A DNA stretch of 64,000 bases, from positions 6,408,012 to 6,472,011 of the forward strand of contig CM033403.1 in the NCBI GenBank assembly GCA_019426215.1, written 5' to 3'. Positions 24,380-36,174 of the stretch are shown one piece after another. Numbering within the stretch: the stretch's first letter is position 1; every line of letters begins with the position of its first letter. This DNA comes from Buddleja alternifolia (taxonomy: Eukaryota > Streptophyta > Magnoliopsida > Lamiales > Scrophulariaceae). Below the pieces are notes generated by a model. The model was not told the DNA's origin, made no database searches, and worked only from the letters and a program-made list of their open reading frames with translations. Both the position numbers and the translations under genes were made by a program.

Positions 24380-25986
24380 ATTGATCGTCCTCGAGCAATA
24401 AGAGTTTTAAGATAAGGAAACATCATCAATCAAAGAGAGAAACAAAAAGAAAACTACCTAACTCACTTTCGTGGAGTAAACGGTTGCATTTAGCGAATGC
24501 AACAAGCCTTTGAACCTTTTAGTTACCTCAAAGGACGAGTTATAGTCTCGTGAGGGTTTGCAGACGATATACCCACAAAATCGAAAGATTTTCAACCCCG
24601 ATCACTCAACGTAAATTACAATGATTAATAGCACACAATGGTATGAATTCATCTGTTTAAGCTCATATTACAAATATATACACATCACACATTTGCTCAT
24701 GTTACGCCTTAACATTGAAAAGATCATCCTAAGGGTGTAGTGTAATAAATCTCAAGTATTATAGTCAAGTGGCATTCTTACCACTTTTCAAACATTAACC
24801 CCATATTTATCAACTTTTGATTATTCACATGGTACGAGAATTGAATACAACTTCATAGCCACTTAAAAATTCATCACTTCATTCCACTTTCGGATTTATC
24901 TTATGCACTTTCAACTCGAAACATTAGAGGCTAGACCATGTGCAATGTTTGATCCTCTTAGGCTTTCTATGACACCCGTGTAACGAGTTTTAGGCCAATA
25001 ACTCCTAAACCAGATGGCTTTAGGGTATCAAATGTGGAGACATTCCTAAGGGCTTAATCGCTCGAGTGTCAAAGGCCACAAAATCAAACTAGGTCCTTAT
25101 TCACTTAACACTTGCATTGGCTTGAGCTTAGCTCAAATTAGCAAAATAGTACAGTATTCTAGGCATGGTGCTCTTCGCCCCCAGTATCTATTAAGCCTGA
25201 CTTTTTCAGTCATACCAATGTTCAACCTCTTTTTATTATTATTAAGCACACGAAGTTAACGTTCTCAACTCATAACACATGTGAAAATTCTAAGTTGATA
25301 TTTCCGGGATCAAGCCTTTAAGTGTTTCAAAATGATTGCCCACTCAACTCCTCTACCTTCGATTTAGGTGCATATGTGAATCATCTTAAGGTTAATCTAG
25401 TCTAGTTAGGATCCCATAAGCAAGGAACGATGTGTATAGCCATTAAAAACCAAATTGATAGAGAAAACATACCATGTATTCAAATTAACCATACTCAATG
25501 CCTCAAGTGAAGGGTTGAAATTCTATCCAAAAAAAAAATTAAAATTGCACACATTTCACATGTAGAGGTACAGCACCCCCCAAACTTGGACCGAAATATG
25601 TAAAACATGAATCAACATGACTATAATGGATCTAGTATACCCCCCCACACTTATCATGAACATTGTCCCCAATGTTTGAAAAAGAGAAGGGCAAAGTACA
25701 CGTCACCATAGGGAAGCTGAAAAGCAAACCCGAGTCCACTTAAGGCAATCAAGTCCACGGATGGCAATCACTGTGTCGATCACTACATAGGAAAACAAAT
25801 GCTAGCCATACAGAGCATCAAACATTGGATAGAATAGAATAAAACAAAACGAGACAAACAAAAATGAGAAACATGCATGGAAAGAAAACATCAAGCATCC
25901 AAACATAAAACATAAAATATCCAACAATCCAACAAAAGATATCCAAAAATGAAAAGAAACATGCATGGAAATAAAACAAGATAAGC
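24380..25986 (-). other. Athila 3' untranslated region with a second polypurine-like tract
   Basis: About 1.6 kb without a supported ORF lies between the extra 3' ORF and the LTR. At 25640-25656 a C7-ACACTTATCA stretch repeats the LTR-adjacent polypurine tract on the minus strand. Long 3' untranslated regions are usual in Athila elements. Confidence 0.65.
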
Positions 25987-27306
25987 CTAATCGGTGGTGC
26001 CAAAACGGTCAATGTAATCCTCATCCTCTCCGCCGAGATCATCCAAATCAATCAACGGGCTACCCTCATCATTATGAGCCTCATCATCACCTCCTTCAGG
26101 AACGAGAGCACCTGACTCGTGCATATCTGCGGGCTGCTGAGGCGGGGGGTGCGGGTAAGGTGGAGGAGCAGAATAATCAAACGGCCCCCAACTGACAAAC
26201 GCATCATGCTCTACAAAAAGCTGACGGAAATAAGCACAAGTGTCGGACATGACCACCCTCATCTCATCTCACAACTCATCCCTCAATTCATCCTTTAATT
26301 GTCTAATGGCGGCGGCATCCATAGGTGGAAACTGTGGGGAGCTAGTAGACCGGGATGAAGACGGGCGAGGCCTCTTGGAAGTAGCTGGTGGTGGAGGAGC
26401 CTGGGAGTCGTCATCTACCACGGTGAGATAAGAACCAGGAAGCTCAGTACGCTCCAAAGGAAATGTGGGAACCTTAGCCGCCTTGCATAAAGCTGTGATC
26501 AGTGACGGGAGAATGATGGGAATCTTCCGAGTGGGACCTTCTCCCTTTTGCTTAGCCAATTCTTTGTTAATCAACGGCCCTAACTCATTCTTCAACTTCC
26601 TAAAGTGGTCCGTCAAAGACTTGTGGATTACCCGGGCAAAGTCCACAGCTTTCTTGGACATAATAGCGTAGATGAGGGTGGCCCGTTCCTTGTTTGCCTC
26701 TGATCGATTGGTACTCGGTATTAAATTGAATCGGATGAAGTCGAGCCAGAAAGCAGCCTCGGGTAATAGAGCCCTACGGGGGACATGAGCTTCTCCGGGT
26801 ACCCATTCCCACCCTTCTCGGCCAATAACCCGCAAAATATCCGACAGGCTAACTCGGAGGCGCCCTGCATTGTAAAGAGTGGTGAACTCGCATGTCTGAG
26901 GGGTCGGGGTGCCTATGCTCTCCCTAATCTGTCTCAACTCATAATTGACATGTTTGCCCCGGACCAAAAGGGTAGTCCCCAGCCATCCTCGTGTCTCAAT
27001 CTCATCATAAACCCCGGAGCTGAAGAATTCCAGGACCCAAGGAAGATGAATGGCCTCGGGCTTTTGACAGAAAAACTGTAAGCGATGAAACTGTATCAAT
27101 TCGTGCACAGAGGGCTGTCCCCGGGTGGTTAAATAGTGCTCCTTAATAAGGGTGCGGGGGGTGCTCAAACTCTGACACATAATTTGGACTTGGGGGTTTT
27201 CAAAACGGGTATTATCGGGAGTCTCGGGCTCATTAGAGGAACCCTCACCCACTTTTTTCTTACCCTTGGACGGTCTGTTGGTAGTTCTCGTCATTTGCAA
27301 CAACAA
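25987..27306 (-). pseudogene. Athila extra 3' ORF (putative plant transposon protein domain), one stop codon
   Basis: A minus-strand reading frame of about 440 codons starts at 27306, or at the methionine four codons on (MTRTTNRPSKGKKK). Residues about 45-245 contain RLQFFCQKPEAIHLPWVLEF, VRGKHVNYELRQIRESIG, EAAFWLDFIRFNLIPSTNR and KERATLIYAIMSKKAVDFA, a pattern I associate with the putative plant transposon protein family (PF20167). A proline/serine-rich part follows. A TGA at 26269-26271 interrupts the frame, and the same frame continues for about 90 codons to 25987 with an acidic tail. The position after pol is where some Athila elements carry an env-like ORF; I see no clear signal peptide or membrane segment here, so I do not call it env. 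Function unknown. Confidence 0.72.
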
Positions 27307-28237
27307 TGATCAACTTCTCAACTACTCAAATCAACCCAAATGCAACCAACCAAATACAACAATCGTCAACGCCCAACAACACACCAAAATCAGAGAGCAA
27401 CCCACACTCTAGCAACAATCCACGGATTTAACCGATTCCTCAATTCTTTAAGCAATAATCCACAATTTAATCAACAAAATAGCATCCAATTTCAACACAA
27501 CAACCCACAAATTCAATTTCAACCCACAAATGATAACAATAGATTATCCAATTCAACAACAACAATCCTGAAGCCCCAAATAATCCTCAAAATATAATGT
27601 AAGGCACCTACTCGTCGTCTATGAATCGGAAATGGAAGAAGGGTAAAGCCAAAACTCACCTTTTTCCCCAAAATTTTCGCACCGAGTTGGATGTGAAGGA
27701 GGGGTCACTGTGCAGCGAGTGATGTTGATGGAAAGTGGCGGTGAAACACGGTGGAGATGGCCGGAAAAGGTGAGAGTGTCGCCGGAAATCGCTTGGGAGA
27801 GGAGTTTTGAAGAGTTTGTGAAGAATTTTGATCGTTTGACCCACAAATTTGTTTAATTCAGAAACGGGCGCCTAGGCGCGCGTGTTTGGGCGCCTAGGCG
27901 CGCGACAAAGCGTACCTGGAAATTTTTACTTGTAATGCCCGCGCCTAGGCGGGCGTTGTTTCGGCGCTTGGGCGCCCCTTTCAGAATCGGGCGCCTAGGC
28001 GCCTGTTTTCTCGGCGCTTGGGCGCCCCGTTCGGAAATATTTTGTAAAGAATTTCATTTCCTGTTTCAAAAGGGAAGAGACAAAACACTTAAAACACAAA
28101 CTAACAAAGATGTAAGACTAGAAAATAAAGCAACAAACGGGATAATAAGGGAAAAAGAAAAGGAAACGGAAAGAAAACATGGGTTGCCTCCCAAGAAGCG
28201 CTAGTTTAGAGTCATTAGCTCGACTAAAAGCGAAGAA
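27307..28237 (-). other. Athila pol to 3'-ORF spacer with palindrome cluster
   Basis: The spacer contains a low-complexity A/C-rich stretch (27340-27600 on the plus strand) and six GC-rich near-palindromes of the GGCGCCTAGGCGCC type between 27867 and 28026. Near 28180, on the minus strand, GGGAGGCAACCCATG just past the end of pol is a word I recognise as common downstream of pol in Athila-like elements. No coding region is supported. Confidence 0.6.
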
Positions 28238-30493
28238 TCACGAAGGGTCCGCGAGGATGAAGGACTCTTTGTCTCTTGGTCCATCCATCCCTAAGTAAGG
28301 TTTTAGACGTTGAGCGTTGACCAAGAAAGTATGTCCTTTATCTGTTGTAAGCTTGACGGCGCCGGATGGATAGACCTGGGAAATCAAAAATGGGCCCGAC
28401 CATCGAGACTTAAGCTTCCCGGGGAAGAGTCGGAGTCGAGAGTTGTATAGCAACACCCGCTCTCCCTTGTGGAATTCCCGGGGGAGAATATGTTTGTCAT
28501 GCCACATTTTGGTCCGCTCCTTATAGAGTTTTGCGTTCTCATAGGCAAGATGACGCCATTCTTCGAGCTCGTTGAGTTGTAGCAAACGTTGTGTACCTAC
28601 ACTTTGAGAGTCAAAATTTAGAAACTTAATGGCCCAATAAGCACGATGCTCGAGTTCAACGGGCAAGTGACATGTTTTACCAAAAACAAGACGATACGGG
28701 GACATGCCAATTGGGGTTTTATAGGCGGTCCGATAAGCCCAAAGAGCATCATCCAATTTAAGGGACCAATCCTTTCTTGATGCGTTGACAGTTTTTTCTA
28801 AAATACGCTTAATCTCCCTATTCGAGACCTCCACTTGGCCACTAGTTTGTGGGTGGTATGGGGTCGAAATTTTATGCTTCACCCCGTACTTGGTCAATAA
28901 AAGTTCAAACTGCCTGTTGCAGAAGTGGGTGCCCCCGTCACTAATGATGGCTCGGGGAGTTCCAAATCGAGTAAAAATATGCTTCTTCAGAAAACGAGTG
29001 ACAACCCGAGCATCATTAGTAGGCAAGGCCACGGCTTCCACCCATTTGGAGACATAGTCTACCGCAACAAGGATATATTTATTTGAACAAGAACTGGGGA
29101 AAGGGCCCATGAAATCCACACCCCATACATCAAACAACTCACACTCTAACATGCTATTTAAGGGCGTTTCATGATGTTTAGAGATGTTCCCCATTCGTTG
29201 ACAGCGATCACAAGATTTGACATAATGATGTGCATCTTTAACAAGAGTAGGCCAGAAGAAACCTGATTGGAGGATCTTAGCTACCGTTTTGGAAGGCCCA
29301 AAATGGCCACCTACCGCCATATCATGACAATGAGATAGGATAGCATGCACGTCCGTTTCGGGTATGCAACGTCGAATTAAACCATCTGCACAAACTTTGA
29401 ATAAAAAGGGTTCGTCCCAAAGATATTGCTTTACATCAGATAGAAATTTCTTCTTTTGATGAAAAGTGATATCCGGGGGAAGACGGCCCGTAACAATGTA
29501 ATTGGCAAAGTTAGCATACCAAGGTGAAATTTTTTCAGAAATAGCAAGGAGGTGTTCATCTGGGAATTCCTCACGAATTGGTGTCTCATCTAACGGATCA
29601 TTCACTAGCTCTAATCGTGAGAGGTGGTCGGCTACTACATTTTCGGTGCCTTTCTTGTCTTTTATCTCTAAATCAAATTCTTGGAGTAACAAAATCCATC
29701 TAAGAAGTCTTGGTTTAGCATCTTTCTTGGCAAGCAAATATTTTAAAGCCGAATGATCGGTGTAAACTATCACTTTGTTTAGCACGAGGTAAGAGTGGAA
29801 TTTATCGAATGCAAAGACTATGGCGAGTAATTCTTTTTCCGTGGTGGCATAATTCAATTGTGCATCGTTAAGAGTTTTACTAGCATAGTAAATGGTTCGA
29901 AATACCTTTTCCTTCCTTTGGCCAAGGACCGCTCCAACCGCGGTGTCACTCGCATCACACATCAATTCGAATGGTAAGCTCCAATCGGGGGATGACATGA
30001 TAGGGGCGGAAACTAAGCGTTCCTTCAAATCAAGAAAGGCCTGCATACAAGAAGAATTGAAATCAAAAGGTGCATCTTTAACAAGCAAATTAGACAACGG
30101 TTTTGCAATTTTAGAGAAATTCAAGATGAATCGCCTATAGAAACCAGCATGCCCGAGAAAACTCCTAACAGCTTTTACCGATGTGGGCGGGGGAAGTTTT
30201 TCAATGACTTCAATCTTGGCTTGGTCCACTTCGATCCCTTTTTGAGAGATCTTGTGGCCAAGCACAATCCCTTCCCGGACCATTAAATGGCATTTTTCCC
30301 AATTCAAAACAAGGTTGGTTTCTTCACAACGTTTAAGCACAACATTTAGATGAGCAAGACAAATATCAAAAGTTGTTCCGAAAACAGAAAAGTCATCCAT
30401 AAAAATTTCAAGGAAATCTTCAACCATATCATGAAAAATAGCCATCATGCATCTTTGAAAAGTGGCCGGGGCATTACACAAGCCAAATGGCAT
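28238..30493 (-). pseudogene. Athila pol, C-terminal part: RT palm, RNase H, integrase
   Basis: 751 open codons start within the reverse transcriptase at the motif [16 protein letters not shown]. The catalytic box FMDDFSVF is at residues about 31-38, RNase H follows ([16 protein letters not shown] near 180, [19 protein letters not shown] near 247), then the integrase zinc domain [17 protein letters not shown] with SCDRCQ near 385-435, and the DDE core ([43 protein letters not shown]). The C-terminal part has [20 protein letters not shown]. Catalytic residues are intact. The frame is separated from the upstream gag-protease-RT frame by a single-base indel near 30495-30500; the two frames overlap by 49 bases. 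Only that break prevents a continuous polyprotein. Confidence 0.93.
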
Positions 30494-33400
30494 CCTTTAT
30501 AAGCAAATGTGCCATAAGGACAAGTGAAAGTGGTTTTCTCTTGGTCCTCAGGATCTATGGCAATTTGATTATAGCCGGAGTAACCATCTAGAAAACAATA
30601 GAAATCATGCCCGGCTAATCGTTCAAGCATTTGGTCAATAAAGGGGAGGGGGAAATGATCCTTACGTGTGGCATCATTCAACTTACGGTAATCTATACAT
30701 ACACGCCACCCACTAATTATACGAGTTGGGATAAGCTCATTATTCGCATTCTCAATTACCGTTATCCCCCCTTTCTTAGGCACCACTTGGGTAGGGCTCA
30801 CCCACGCACTATCAGAAATAGGATAGATTATACCTGAGTCGAGCAGTTTAATCACTTCCTTCTTTACTACCTCTTGGATTTGTGGGTTTGATCTCCTTTG
30901 GGGTTGGCGTGTAGGCTTGGTGGAGTCCTCCATAAGTATTTTGTGCATACATATCGCTGGACTAATGCCTTTGATGTCCGCAAGTTTCCACCCAAAAGCC
31001 CGTTTGTGAGATCTCAACACCGTCATTAATTGCTCTTCTTGTGATCCTGAAAGAGATGAGGAAATGATCAATGGGAGTGTTTCGTCATCGTTCAAGTACA
31101 CATATTTAAGGTGGGAGGGGAGGGGTTTGAGTTCGAGAGAGGGGGGTTCTTCAATAGATGGGCGAGGTGATCCTGACAATGATCTATCAACTTTGATGAA
31201 TCCTCCCGAATGAGAGGAAGATTTGTACTCCAAGCTTAGAACCTTTTCCACTAGATCATCTTTCTCCGAGTCCACTTGCATGGATTTCATAAGATTCTGT
31301 TCGAGAGAATTTTCAATTGTATTGTCCTGTAAATACTCAACAATCAAATGGTCAAATGTATCAATTCGATAACACGAGTCATGATCAATAGGATGTTTAA
31401 GGACTTTGTAAACATCAAAGGTAACTTTGTCATCGCCCACATTCAAGGTAAGCTTACCATTAGCAATGTCAATTACCGCCTTACCCGTGGCTAGGAATGG
31501 TCTCCCTAGGATTAATGGTACCTCCACATCTTCTTCCATGTCGAGTACTACGAAATCAACGGGAAAATAAAACTTGTCGACTTGGACAATAACGTCTTCG
31601 ATTATCCCCTTGGGCCTCTTGATCGATCGGTCGGCTAGTTGAAGGCTCATTGAGGTCGGCTTGGGATTTCCAAGGCCTAGCTTTTTAAACAGTGAGTATG
31701 GAAGAAGATTGATGCTGGCCCCCGAGTCACATAACACCTTCTTGAATGATAGGGATCCAATTGTGCATGGGATTGTGAGACTCCCGGGATCTTGGAGCTT
31801 AGTTGGCAATTTATTGAGTAATACGGCGGAGCATTCTTCCGTGAGGCACACCGTCTCATTCTCTTCCCACTTCTGCTTGTTGGAGAGTATGTCCTTGAAG
31901 AACTTCACATAATTCGGCATTTGGAGAATGGCGTCAATAAACGGAATATTAATTCTCACTTCCCGAAGGATTGCCAAAATTCGAAGAAAGCTCGGATCCA
32001 TCTCCTTTTTCTTCTTTTTGTGAGCATTTGGGAAGGGGAGACGAACTTCGATAGGGGGAGAAAGCGTTGGATTAGACGGATGAAAACCCACTGAAACAGT
32101 AGGCGGCGCCTGGGCGCGTATATCGGCGCCTAGGCGCGGATCTATTGGCGCCTGGGCGTGCATTTCTGGGCGCTCGGGCGCGGGATGCAGAACATATGCA
32201 TCTGGCAGGTTTGTGGGTGGCGCCTGGGCATGTATATTGGCGCCTAGGCGCGTATCTGTAGGCGCCTGGGCGTGCAGGTTGGGGCGCTCGGGCGCGGGAT
32301 GCAGAGAGTTTTGTCCAGAACAGGTTAGATCAGGCGCCTGGGCGTGCATGTCGGGGCGCTCGGGCGCGGATGTACTGGCAGTGTCATTCTCCAATTGTTT
32401 GCCACTTCTCAAGGCTATGGCATTGCATTGGGCCTTCAGGTTCTTTTCCGTGTCGCTTGGGAGAGTCCCCGGGGCTCTACCGTTAACCGCATTAGAAAGT
32501 TGCCCTACTTGTGTTCGCAAATCCTTCATCTCCATACACATATCCTTTATCATACTCCGAAGTTCGTTGAAAGATGTATCGGACTTTTTCATGTGAGCAT
32601 CCAGTTTCTCATCGATTGTGGGAGGTCGCATTTGCACTTGACCTTGACCTTGTCCATTGAAATTGCCTTGCCTCGGGGGTGGGTTATTGAAGGGTGGTCG
32701 TGGAGCTTGATAGATCCCCGGTTGTGCGTTCTGTGCGGGGTTGGGCCTTTTTGGAAAATTCTCGGGTATATGAAAGTTCACCCGAGGTTTATTTTGATTC
32801 CCCACATAATTAACATTGCCAACCTCCGGTTCCAAGACTACTACTTCCTCATCTACTTCCTCAATACAAGCAACCTTTTTAGAGGATGAGGCCTCTTCAT
32901 CGTCGGGGTAAAGCTCGTCTTCTCGGGCCAACTGTTCGACTTTGTCCCATACACTTTGACAGTCTAACCCAAGGAGATCTCCTCCCGCACCCGCGTTGAG
33001 TCTATGCCGAATACGTGACCTAACCCCATCATAGAAATGGAGTACTTGTTCATTCAACCCAAAATTATGATCGGGACATTTACGGAGCATGCCCTTATAT
33101 CTAGCCCAAGCCTCGGCTAAAGATTCATTGCTCCTTTGCCTAAACCCTTTTATATTACTCCGTAGCTCATTGATTTTTGAGGGTGGAAAGAATTTATTTA
33201 AAAAGGCATCGACCAACTCACTCCATGTTGTAATAGATTGTGGAGGTAAGGATTTGTACCATGTTGTCGCCCTATCCTTCAATGAGAAATGGAAGACTCG
33301 TAGACGAATCGCATCAAGATCACGTGGGTGATATTGAATGGTCACAAGAGCCTCATCTATGGTTTCCAAATGAGCGTGTGGTGATTCGTGCAGTTCTCCA

Positions 33401-33786
33401 TAGAAAGGATCTCCTTGCACCATATTAAAAATGTGAGCCGGAATGTGGTAGTTTGGTGTGAAGAAATTAGGTACGACTACGGGCCCCGGAATGGTATGGA
33501 CCCTAGGTGGTAAGCTACCCCGAACCGACGGGAGTTGTGGAGGAGGTACCGCTTGCATGGCTTGTAGAACACCTTGTAACCACTCCCTAGTTTCCGGTGA
33601 GTTCATGTCCGGGAAATTTCCATTTGGGTTTTGGTTGAGATTATTGGCCATTTCTCTTGCTCGCCTACTAGTCCTAAGAACTCGTTCAATTTCGGGCTCC
33701 AACTCGTATAGAGGCTTGTTTGAGGAGCGGGTCATGCACCTCAAGAACCTAACAATTAAATACAAGAACAAAATTAGACTAATCAC
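30445..33786 (-). pseudogene. Athila gag, protease and N-terminal RT
   Basis: 1113 open codons; the likely true start is the methionine at 33738 (MTRSSNKPLYELEPEIERVL). The retrotransposon gag domain lies about residues 160-260 (RVFHFSLKDRATTWYKSLPP, FFPPSKINELRSNIKGFRQR, LRKCPDHNFGLNEQVLHFYD). A proline-rich region and an unusual repeat of APERP and HAQAP words follow at about 472-563. The aspartic protease has CDSGASINLLPYSLFKKLGL near 688 and VPLILGRPFLATG. The RT begins near 960 (SGIIYPISDSAWVSPTQVVP; CIDYRKLNDATRKDHFPLPF; FLDGYSGYNQIAIDPEDQEK) and runs out of frame just before motif B. I see no zinc knuckle in gag. The last 16 or so codons are frameshifted. Confidence 0.93.
32095..32370 (-). 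repeat. Palindrome-word repeat array within Athila gag
   Basis: About ten variants of a 14-bp GC-rich near-palindrome (GGCGCCTGGGCGTG, GGCGCTCGGGCGCG, GGCGCCTAGGCGCG) occur in 270 bases and encode HAQAP, PAPERP and PRLGA. The same words occur outside coding sequence in this element's LTRs and in 27867-28026. Confidence 0.85.
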
Positions 33787-33871
33787 GAAAATAAAAGAAA
33801 ATCAAGAAATAAACGAAAACTAAGAATTATAAAAAATGTTGGTGAAAAAAAAAAAAAAAAAACTAAAATAA

Positions 33872-33899
33872 ACAAGTCCCCGGCAACGGCGCCAAAAAC
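33872..33899 (-). other. Athila primer-binding site
   Basis: On the minus strand, just after the LTR end and a short AGTTTT-like spacer, TGGCGCCGTTGCCGGGGA is present. This is the primer-binding word typical of Athila and Tat elements, complementary to the 3' end of a plant tRNA-Asp. A run of about twenty T (minus strand) lies just downstream. Confidence 0.88.
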
Positions 33900-33900
33900 T

Positions 33901-35566
33901 TGACACGCTAAAAGCTAACGTGCTATGATAGCAAGTGCACTAGACGTATGTAGTAATAAGTGGACCAAAAGTCCGGGTTGTCGAACCACGGAAACTTGAA
34001 TTTTAGTTTATGATTAATGAAAATGAACAAAAGTAGATTGCAATAAAACGAGTAAGCAATTAACGAACCAAAAAGAAACGTACTATAGATTTAATCTCAC
34101 GTATGATAAAATGACTAAGGCACATGCTACAACCGAATCTACTCGTCAATATATATGAGCTACTCTTCGAATTATTAGACTCCTATTGCTTTGGTGGAAA
34201 CTCCTAAATTAACTATTACCCGATGTCTCGGCACATAATAATCCTATGATTAATTGACGGTTCTCTAAATATGTCTATCCGAGAATCTAATCAAAAATCA
34301 CGCATGAACGTTCTAGAGCTTCCCCGAACGAATCCGGCTAACAACACCCGGGAATCTTTACCTATTTCTAGGGCAATCCCTCATTTGTTTCGGATGATGT
34401 GTTAATTCTCTTGCACCCTAATCTATTTTCTCTCGAACAACTAGATTAGGCAAGATAGCAAGCATATGGTGATCAAACACATGATTGGAATAAAAGCATA
34501 GAATTAACACACAAAGCAATAGGAGAATTAATACAAAGAGCAACTTCACATATATTGATTCATAAATTTGGCCTTCACATGGCCTTAGTTCTACAATATT
34601 AGCCTCTCATCAAAGCCTTAAGAAAATCTAATACAAACATATACACACTCATGGAAATAAACATGTAAATGCAAATAATTAAAACTCCCTCAATTGATTG
34701 ATGATGGATCTTTGCTCTCTTGATCTTCAATCCTTAGCTCCTCTCTCTTTGTTCCCCTCCAAAAGTGATGAAGAAATGGTGATGAATGATGATGAGTGAA
34801 AAGTGATGGCCAAAATGCCTCTCTCTCTCTCCTCCTCCCGATCTCTCCGTCAATTGTGCTCCAAAATCCTTAAGAAGACCACCACCAATCAGCTCCTCAT
34901 GTGTGCCCCCCCCCCCCCTAGTGTGTCCTCCACTACTCTTAAAGTGAGTAGTATAAAATTCCCTAAAGTAGATCTAGTAAGAAACATACTTATGACATCC
35001 CTCTCCTACATGTGATGACCTCTTGGCTTTAAATGTTCCATTCCCCCATCAAATGATGATCTTTTGGCTGAAAGGAATCAAATCTCGGATGTGGCCACGC
35101 CTAGGCGCGGGAATTATGGCGCTCGGGCGCCGTCAGCAGAATGTTGGGAGTATTTGCCTCTGTCTGGCGTAGTAATTGTATTTCCTTCATAACTCTCTCC
35201 ACAAAACTCCGATTTGGATGATTCAAGTCCTCATTTGAAGCTAACACATAGTTCTACAACTTTGTAGAAGGAAACTTCATCCAATTCGGTCTCTAAACAT
35301 AAGAAAATAGCGCTCAACCGTGGAAACAAATGCAGATACGGCGCCCGGGCGTGGGCAAGATGGCGCCTAGGCGTAGGGGTGCGTAGCAATTTGGCCTAAA
35401 CTTGTTTTATACGTCATTTTTCATCCCGTTCTTTGATTGTATCCATTTGAGACCTGAAATCACTTAATGCACGAATTAAACGCACATGTGGCAAGAATCA
35501 AGCGATAAATGAACCTAAAACATAAACGCAAAGGGGCTTAAAAACACGTAAAAATGCCTCTTATCA
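33901..35566 (-). repeat. Athila 5' LTR
   Basis: This 1666-bp LTR is nearly identical to 22699-24361. I counted nine substitutions, one single-base indel and a C-run length difference. The promoter that drives the element's RNA should lie here, but I cannot place a TATA box with confidence. Confidence 0.94.
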
Positions 35567-35571
35567 AGTCA

Positions 35572-36166
35572 CCTGAAATTTTCCAAAATTTTCGTCAACA
35601 CCCGAAATTCAAAAATAATATTAAACCATTTTGAAAAGTTTCAATAGATATTTTGATAGAAACCTAAAATTTTCATTGAGACCCAAAAATTCCCGAATTT
35701 TAAAAATAATATGAAATTATTCTTGTTTGAATTAAATATTTTGTGTTTAATTATAATATGTAATTATTAATTTATAATTATCTTGTTTTTTCTTTGGGAC
35801 CATACTTATCAAGTATGAAACATAGAGGTAGGAGAAAGACCGATGTTGTTTAGATCTTCATAGAAACTCAACGAGATTTTGAATAATATATTTTAACAGT
35901 ATATGTGTTTTGGTTTAGTGAGACTTTTATATGATTTTAATCAATACTTTAATACCAATCCTACTATTTTGTACTATCGGGACATATTTTACTCATATCA
36001 TATAACAAAATATTTAAATTTTCAATATTGTTATTATATACACAATATACACGACATTGTTAATGTGAAAGATGCATAGTTGTCTTCGTCCTGCCCCAAG
36101 ACTGGCCCGTTGGACACAAGGTGTACCTACAAATCCACAAAGTGTAACTTAAAATTGGGTACTCAA
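35572..36166. other. AT-rich non-coding sequence right of Athila
   Basis: No ORF, LTR end or inverted repeat is recognised. Its left end was contiguous with 22693 before the Athila insertion. Confidence 0.4.
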
Positions 36167-36174
36167 ACCACAAC

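Larger units (their letters stand above)
22699..35566 (-). mobile_element. Complete Athila-type Ty3/gypsy retrotransposon, recently inserted
   Basis: A 12.9-kb element flanked by a perfect TSD, AGTCA at 22694-22698 and 35567-35571. It has two LTRs of 1663 and 1666 bp, a PBS matching the tRNA-Asp type used by Athila and Tat elements, a polypurine tract, a long gag-pol, and an extra ORF downstream of pol on the same strand. That gene order, the PBS and the gag and protease sequence all point to the Athila lineage. The LTRs differ by nine substitutions and two small indels, counted by eye. It is a young insertion but carries at least one frameshift in pol and one nonsense codon in the 3' ORF, so it is unlikely to be autonomous. 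Confidence 0.93.

Noticed and set aside
25987..27306. Calling the Athila 3' ORF an envelope gene
   Set aside because: The position fits, but no signal peptide or membrane segment is evident and the motifs suggest another family.
30445..30493. Programmed frameshift between the two Athila frames
   Set aside because: The break lies in the middle of the RT domain, where no known element places a regulated shift; a simple one-base indel is likelier.
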